18,427 nucleotides of DNA from DASPJR01 sp035628505. Its GTDB lineage: Bacteria; Planctomycetota; SZUA-567; H5-PLA8. The position numbers were made by a program, and so were the translations under genes. Position 1 is the first letter of the stretch. Every line of letters begins with the position of its first letter. The stretch covers positions 1-18,427 of the forward strand of contig DASPJR010000103.1 in the NCBI GenBank assembly GCA_035628505.1, given 5' to 3'. Below are positions 16,874 through 18,427 of this stretch, in pieces. Below the pieces are notes generated by a model. That model ran no database searches, was not told where the DNA came from, and was given only the letters and a program-made list of their open reading frames with translations.

Positions 16874-17574
16874 GCGCGAAGCGGCTCCGTAGATGACGGC
16901 TGACCGGCAAGATCTTCCAGATCGATCTTGCGATCGAAGCGCTGCGCCATCGAATGATCGTGGCTGGCACAGAGCAGCGCGGCGCCCTTCTTTTCGCACA
17001 GATCCTGGATGAGCTTCATCGCGGCGCTCGCATTTTCCGGATCCAGGCTGGCGGTCGGCTCATCGGCCAGCACCAGGACCGGATCGCAAACGACGGCTCG
17101 CGCAACCGCCACACGCTGCTGCTGCCCGACGCTCAGCTCGCTGACGTCGTCATCGAAGCGCTTGATGCCAAGCTGCTCCAGAAGTGAGCGCGCGCGCGTG
17201 TCGTGTTCGGAGCCAGGAATGCTCGAGAACATCAATGCCGCGAGCACGTTTTCCAGAGCCGTAAAACCGCTGAGCAGGTTGAACGTCTGAAAGATCATTC
17301 CGATGCCGCGGCCGCGATAAGCGTCACGCGCGCGGCCGTGCAGCGAATGAATGTCCGTGCCGCCGACGATGATACTTCCTCGGGTTGGATCAAGCAGTCC
17401 GGCGATCAAATAGAGGAGCGTACTTTTTCCCGATCCGGACCGGCCGGTCAGCAACACCTGCTCGCCCTGCGCCAGCTGCAGCGTGGCGACGTTGACGCCC
17501 CAGTTCGACGCGCGCGCCTTATCGACATAGCGAAACGCCAGATCGCGAACCTGGAGCGGGACAGTTCGATCCAC
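16870..17574 (-). CDS. ABC transporter ATP-binding protein, LolD/MacB-type
   Basis: With the GTG start the protein has 234 residues, the usual LolD length. All ABC ATPase motifs are present: Walker A GRSGSGKST (44-52), Q-loop IFQ (94-96), signature LSVGQQQR (147-154), Walker B VLVLADEP (166-173), D-loop SLD (176-178) and H-loop His205 in ASHD. The signature reads LSVGQ where LSGGQ/E is usual, a mild change. The GTG at 17574 has GAGGGAG 5 nt upstream and gives a normal LolD N-terminus (VDRTVPLQVRDLAFRY). An in-frame ATG at 17628 would add 18 residues but has no clear ribosome site. The stop overlaps the permease start (ATGA). The product should power the adjacent permease from the cytoplasm. 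Confidence 0.92.
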   Translation of the reverse strand: MDRTVPLQVRDLAFRYVDKARASNWGVNVATLQLAQGEQVLLTGRSGSGKSTLLYLIAGLLDPTRGSIIVGGTDIHSLHGRARDAYRGRGIGMIFQTFNLLSGFTALENVLAALMFSSIPGSEHDTRARSLLEQLGIKRFDDDVSELSVGQQQRVAVARAVVCDPVLVLADEPTASLDPENASAAMKLIQDLCEKKGAALLCASHDHSMAQRFDRKIDLEDLAGQPSSTEPLRA

Positions 17575-17579
17575 CGATT

Positions 17580-17586
17580 CTCCCTC
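17580..17586 (-). promoter_or_regulatory. Ribosome binding site favouring the GTG start of the ATPase
   Basis: On the - strand GAGGGAG stands 5 nt before GTG 17574-17572. The upstream ATG at 17628 is preceded by an A/T- and GC-mixed stretch without such a site, so the shorter product is preferred. Confidence 0.5.
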
Positions 17587-17628
17587 GGGTACACAACGCG
17601 CCTGCTGCAGGTACAGAGTAGTTCCCAT

Positions 17629-17720
17629 ATATAAGCGCGTGCAGTCGCTTTTTTTGCGGGAAAATCTTTGAAAATTCAGGGCGAACGGCGTTCAACAGAA
17701 AGGACATAGAGGTAACGACT
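17629..17720 (-). promoter_or_regulatory. Probable promoter region of the ABC operon
   Basis: This is the only non-coding, non-repeat DNA upstream of the three-gene - strand operon, so its promoter should lie here. I see TTGAAC on the - strand (about 17690-17695) as a weak -35 candidate but no convincing -10 box 17 nt away. The perfect 11-bp palindrome GAACGGCGTTC (17683-17693) overlaps that candidate and could be an operator, though it is short enough to arise by chance. No specific regulator can be named. Confidence 0.3.
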
Positions 17721-17724
17721 TCAA

Positions 17725-17757
17725 CGCAGAGGCGCAGAGAGCGCAGAGTACGCAGAG
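17725..17757. repeat. Four CGCAGAG heptamer repeats
   Basis: CGCAGAG occurs at 17725, 17733, 17742 and 17751, spaced 8-9 bp. I recall similar arrays of cgcagag/ctctgcg words between genes in many unrelated environmental bacterial genomes; when translated they give spurious Cys/Ala/Leu-rich peptides. Function is unknown. Confidence 0.7.
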
Positions 17758-17786
17758 AATGATTTTTGATGGTGCTGTGGCCGCGA

Positions 17787-17860
17787 TGTAACGCCGCTTT
17801 TCTAGCGGCGAGTCACTCCGTGACGTTTGAGCGACTCGCGAATTGAAAATTCGCGTTACA
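17787..17860. repeat. Compound palindrome bounded by TGTAACG/CGTTACA
   Basis: A 7-bp terminal inverted repeat (17787-17793 and 17854-17860) encloses three hairpins: CGCCGCT/AGCGGCG with a 5-nt loop (17792-17810), GTCAC-TCC-GTGAC (17812-17824), and CGCGAATT-GAA-AATTCGCG (17837-17855). The stems are perfect. The element has the size of a small palindromic unit (BIME or MITE-like), without coding capacity. Confidence 0.65.
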
Positions 17861-17868
17861 AAAGCGCC

Positions 17869-18064
17869 GGGTGGCCCGGCCCAACGGGCCGGGTCGCGCA
17901 GCGACAAGAAGCCGCAGAGTTGACGCTGCAGTCGTTTGCGTGCGGCGATTCTTGAACGACTTTGGCCTGCAGCGCTCTAAAAAAGGTGAGCAGTTGATCG
18001 ACTGCCGCGGTTCAGCTGGGGCTTCTTGTGCCTTCGGCACCCGGCCCGTTGGGCCGGGCCACCC
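17869..18064. repeat. Imperfect 66-bp inverted repeat around a 64-bp core
   Basis: The arm 17869-17934 matches the reverse complement of 17999-18064. The outer 26 bp are identical and contain the hairpin CCCGGCCC/GGGCCGGG (17875-17893 and 18040-18058). Then come a 9-bp block that differs, 10 identical bp (ACAAGAAGCC; 17904-17913 against 18020-18029), and a weaker 21-bp stretch with about 13 matches. The differing block keeps its own hairpin in both arms (17893-17905 and 18028-18040). The core (17935-17998) contains no gene I can recognise. No transposase is present. Confidence 0.7.
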
Positions 18065-18105
18065 AGCGGCCGGGTCGTCGCTTGTCCGAAGCGGGGCGCC
18101 GGATG

Positions 18106-18159
18106 AACCGCTCGCCAATGCGGCGCCCTTCCAGGGCGCGGGAACCGATGTGAGCGGTT
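18106..18159. repeat. Nested double-stem palindrome
   Basis: Outer arms AACCGCTC (18106-18113) and GAGCGGTT (18152-18159) pair perfectly. Inside lies a second perfect hairpin, GCGCCCT-TCC-AGGGCGC (18123-18139). A weaker hairpin CGCTT/AAGCG precedes it at 18079-18093. Confidence 0.6.
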
Positions 18160-18163
18160 TATT

Positions 18164-18195
18164 CCGGTGGCCGCGCGCTGCGCGCTTGCCACCGG
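18164..18195. repeat. Bulged compound hairpin
   Basis: CCGGTGGC (18164-18171) pairs perfectly with GCCACCGG (18188-18195). Inside, CGCGC-GCT-GCGCG (18172-18184) forms a second stem stacked on the first except for a 3-nt bulge (18185-18187). Confidence 0.6.
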
Positions 18196-18205
18196 CTAAT
18201 GTCCG

Positions 18206-18222
18206 GCGCTCCTCCGGAGCGC
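18206..18222. repeat. Hairpin GCGCTCC-TCC-GGAGCGC
   Basis: Perfect 7-bp stem with TCC loop. Arm length and loop match the hairpin at 18123-18139, and stem differences between the two are compensated on both sides. Confidence 0.6.
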
Positions 18223-18241
18223 AGGGGCCGGAGCGCACGGG

Positions 18242-18258
18242 GCCGGCGGGACGCCGGC
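18242..18258. repeat. Hairpin GCCGGCG-GGA-CGCCGGC
   Basis: Perfect 7-bp stem with a GGA loop, which on the other strand is TCC, the same loop as in the neighbouring hairpins. Confidence 0.6.
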
Positions 18259-18296
18259 GGTCCCAGCGAGAGGCGACTTGGCAAGCCGCGTTACTT

Positions 18297-18337
18297 GCGC
18301 GAACTGAAAGTTCGCGCCACATCAGCGCCGGAGGCGC
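18297..18337. repeat. Two adjacent hairpins, one related to 17837-17855
   Basis: GCGCGAACT-GAA-AGTTCGCGC (18297-18317) has a perfect 9-bp stem; GCGCC-GGA-GGCGC (18325-18337) follows. The block 18299-18331 is a direct repeat of 17838-17870 (27 of 33 bases match). Confidence 0.65.
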
Positions 18338-18349
18338 GCGCTAATATAG

Positions 18350-18391
18350 CCTGGGGTGGAGCCCGGCTTTCGAGCCGGGCGCAGCCCCAGG
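18350..18391. repeat. Long compound palindrome with TTCG loop
   Basis: Outer CCTGGGG/CCCCAGG (18350-18356, 18385-18391) and inner GCCCGGCT/AGCCGGGC (18361-18368, 18373-18380) close a TTCG tetraloop. The CCTGGGGTGGAG...GCAGCCCCAGG frame recalls intergenic repeats I know from Planctomycetes and Verrucomicrobia. A further partial stem, GGCCT/AGGCC (18407-18411, 18423-18427), reaches the window edge. Confidence 0.6.
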
Positions 18392-18427
18392 GACCGGTGC
18401 CCCCATGGCCTCTAAGGGCTGAAGGCC

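Noticed and set aside
16874..16999. N-terminal extension of the permease
   Set aside because: These 42 codons lie inside the ATPase gene in another frame and lack membrane character; the ATGA junction gives a normal FtsX-type N-terminus.
17646..17658. CGC-T7-GCG as a terminator
   Set aside because: The stem is only 3 bp and the T-run is in the loop, so it cannot act as an intrinsic terminator.
17725..17757. CRISPR array
   Set aside because: The repeated unit is only 7 bp with 1-2 bp between copies; there are no spacers and no cas genes.
17813..18344. Overlapping open frames on both strands (157 and 169 codons) in the right-end region
   Set aside because: They are Arg/Pro/Ala/Gly-rich translations of palindromic repeats, run through every hairpin, and no family is recognisable.

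Overview
The window looks like chromosomal DNA of a GC-rich, free-living bacterium, most probably from the Planctomycetes/Verrucomicrobia/Lentisphaerae (PVC) assemblage or a neighbour such as Hydrogenedentes. The case rests on very long exported proteins built from carbohydrate-binding and beta-propeller modules, an NPCBM domain, a DUF3299 protein, and an intergenic region crowded with small palindromes. The taxonomic assignment is inference from gene content only.

Left part (1-14782, + strand): one translationally coupled operon that was already being transcribed before the window starts. The last 13 codons of an upstream gene (stop 41-43) are followed by a 1436-aa multidomain protein (duplicated carbohydrate-binding-like module, GH39-like barrel, GH172/DUF2961-like beta-sandwich, NPCBM), a 470-aa exported HEAT-repeat protein, a 2272-aa giant (Ig-like region, GH42-like barrel, trimerisation-like domain, beta-propeller, discoidin-like domain), and a 736-aa PA14-like/PQQ-type beta-propeller protein. 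Junctions are a 10-nt gap, a 4-nt overlap (ATGA), a 4-nt overlap (GTGA) and a 17-nt overlap. All four complete products start with an export signal. In the GH39-like barrel both catalytic glutamates appear replaced (by Arg and Asn), so it is more likely a binding or scaffolding pseudoenzyme than a hydrolase. I read the operon as an envelope-associated or secreted carbohydrate-recognition assembly; its function is unknown.

Middle and right (14783-17628, - strand): a compact three-gene operon of the LolD/MacB type: ABC ATPase, FtsX/MacB-like permease, and an exported DUF3299-like protein. It converges on the large operon with no intergenic base: the two stop codons abut in the hexamer TGATCA.

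Right end (17629-18427): about 800 bp with no convincing gene. It holds the probable ABC-operon promoter region, four CGCAGAG heptamers, and then about 640 bp packed with perfect hairpins (5-9 bp stems, mostly with TTC/TCC loops on one strand). Several hairpins are related in pairs whose differences are compensatory base-pair swaps, including two arms of a 66-bp imperfect inverted repeat. Together with the pseudo-glycosidase operon, this is the most unusual part of the window.
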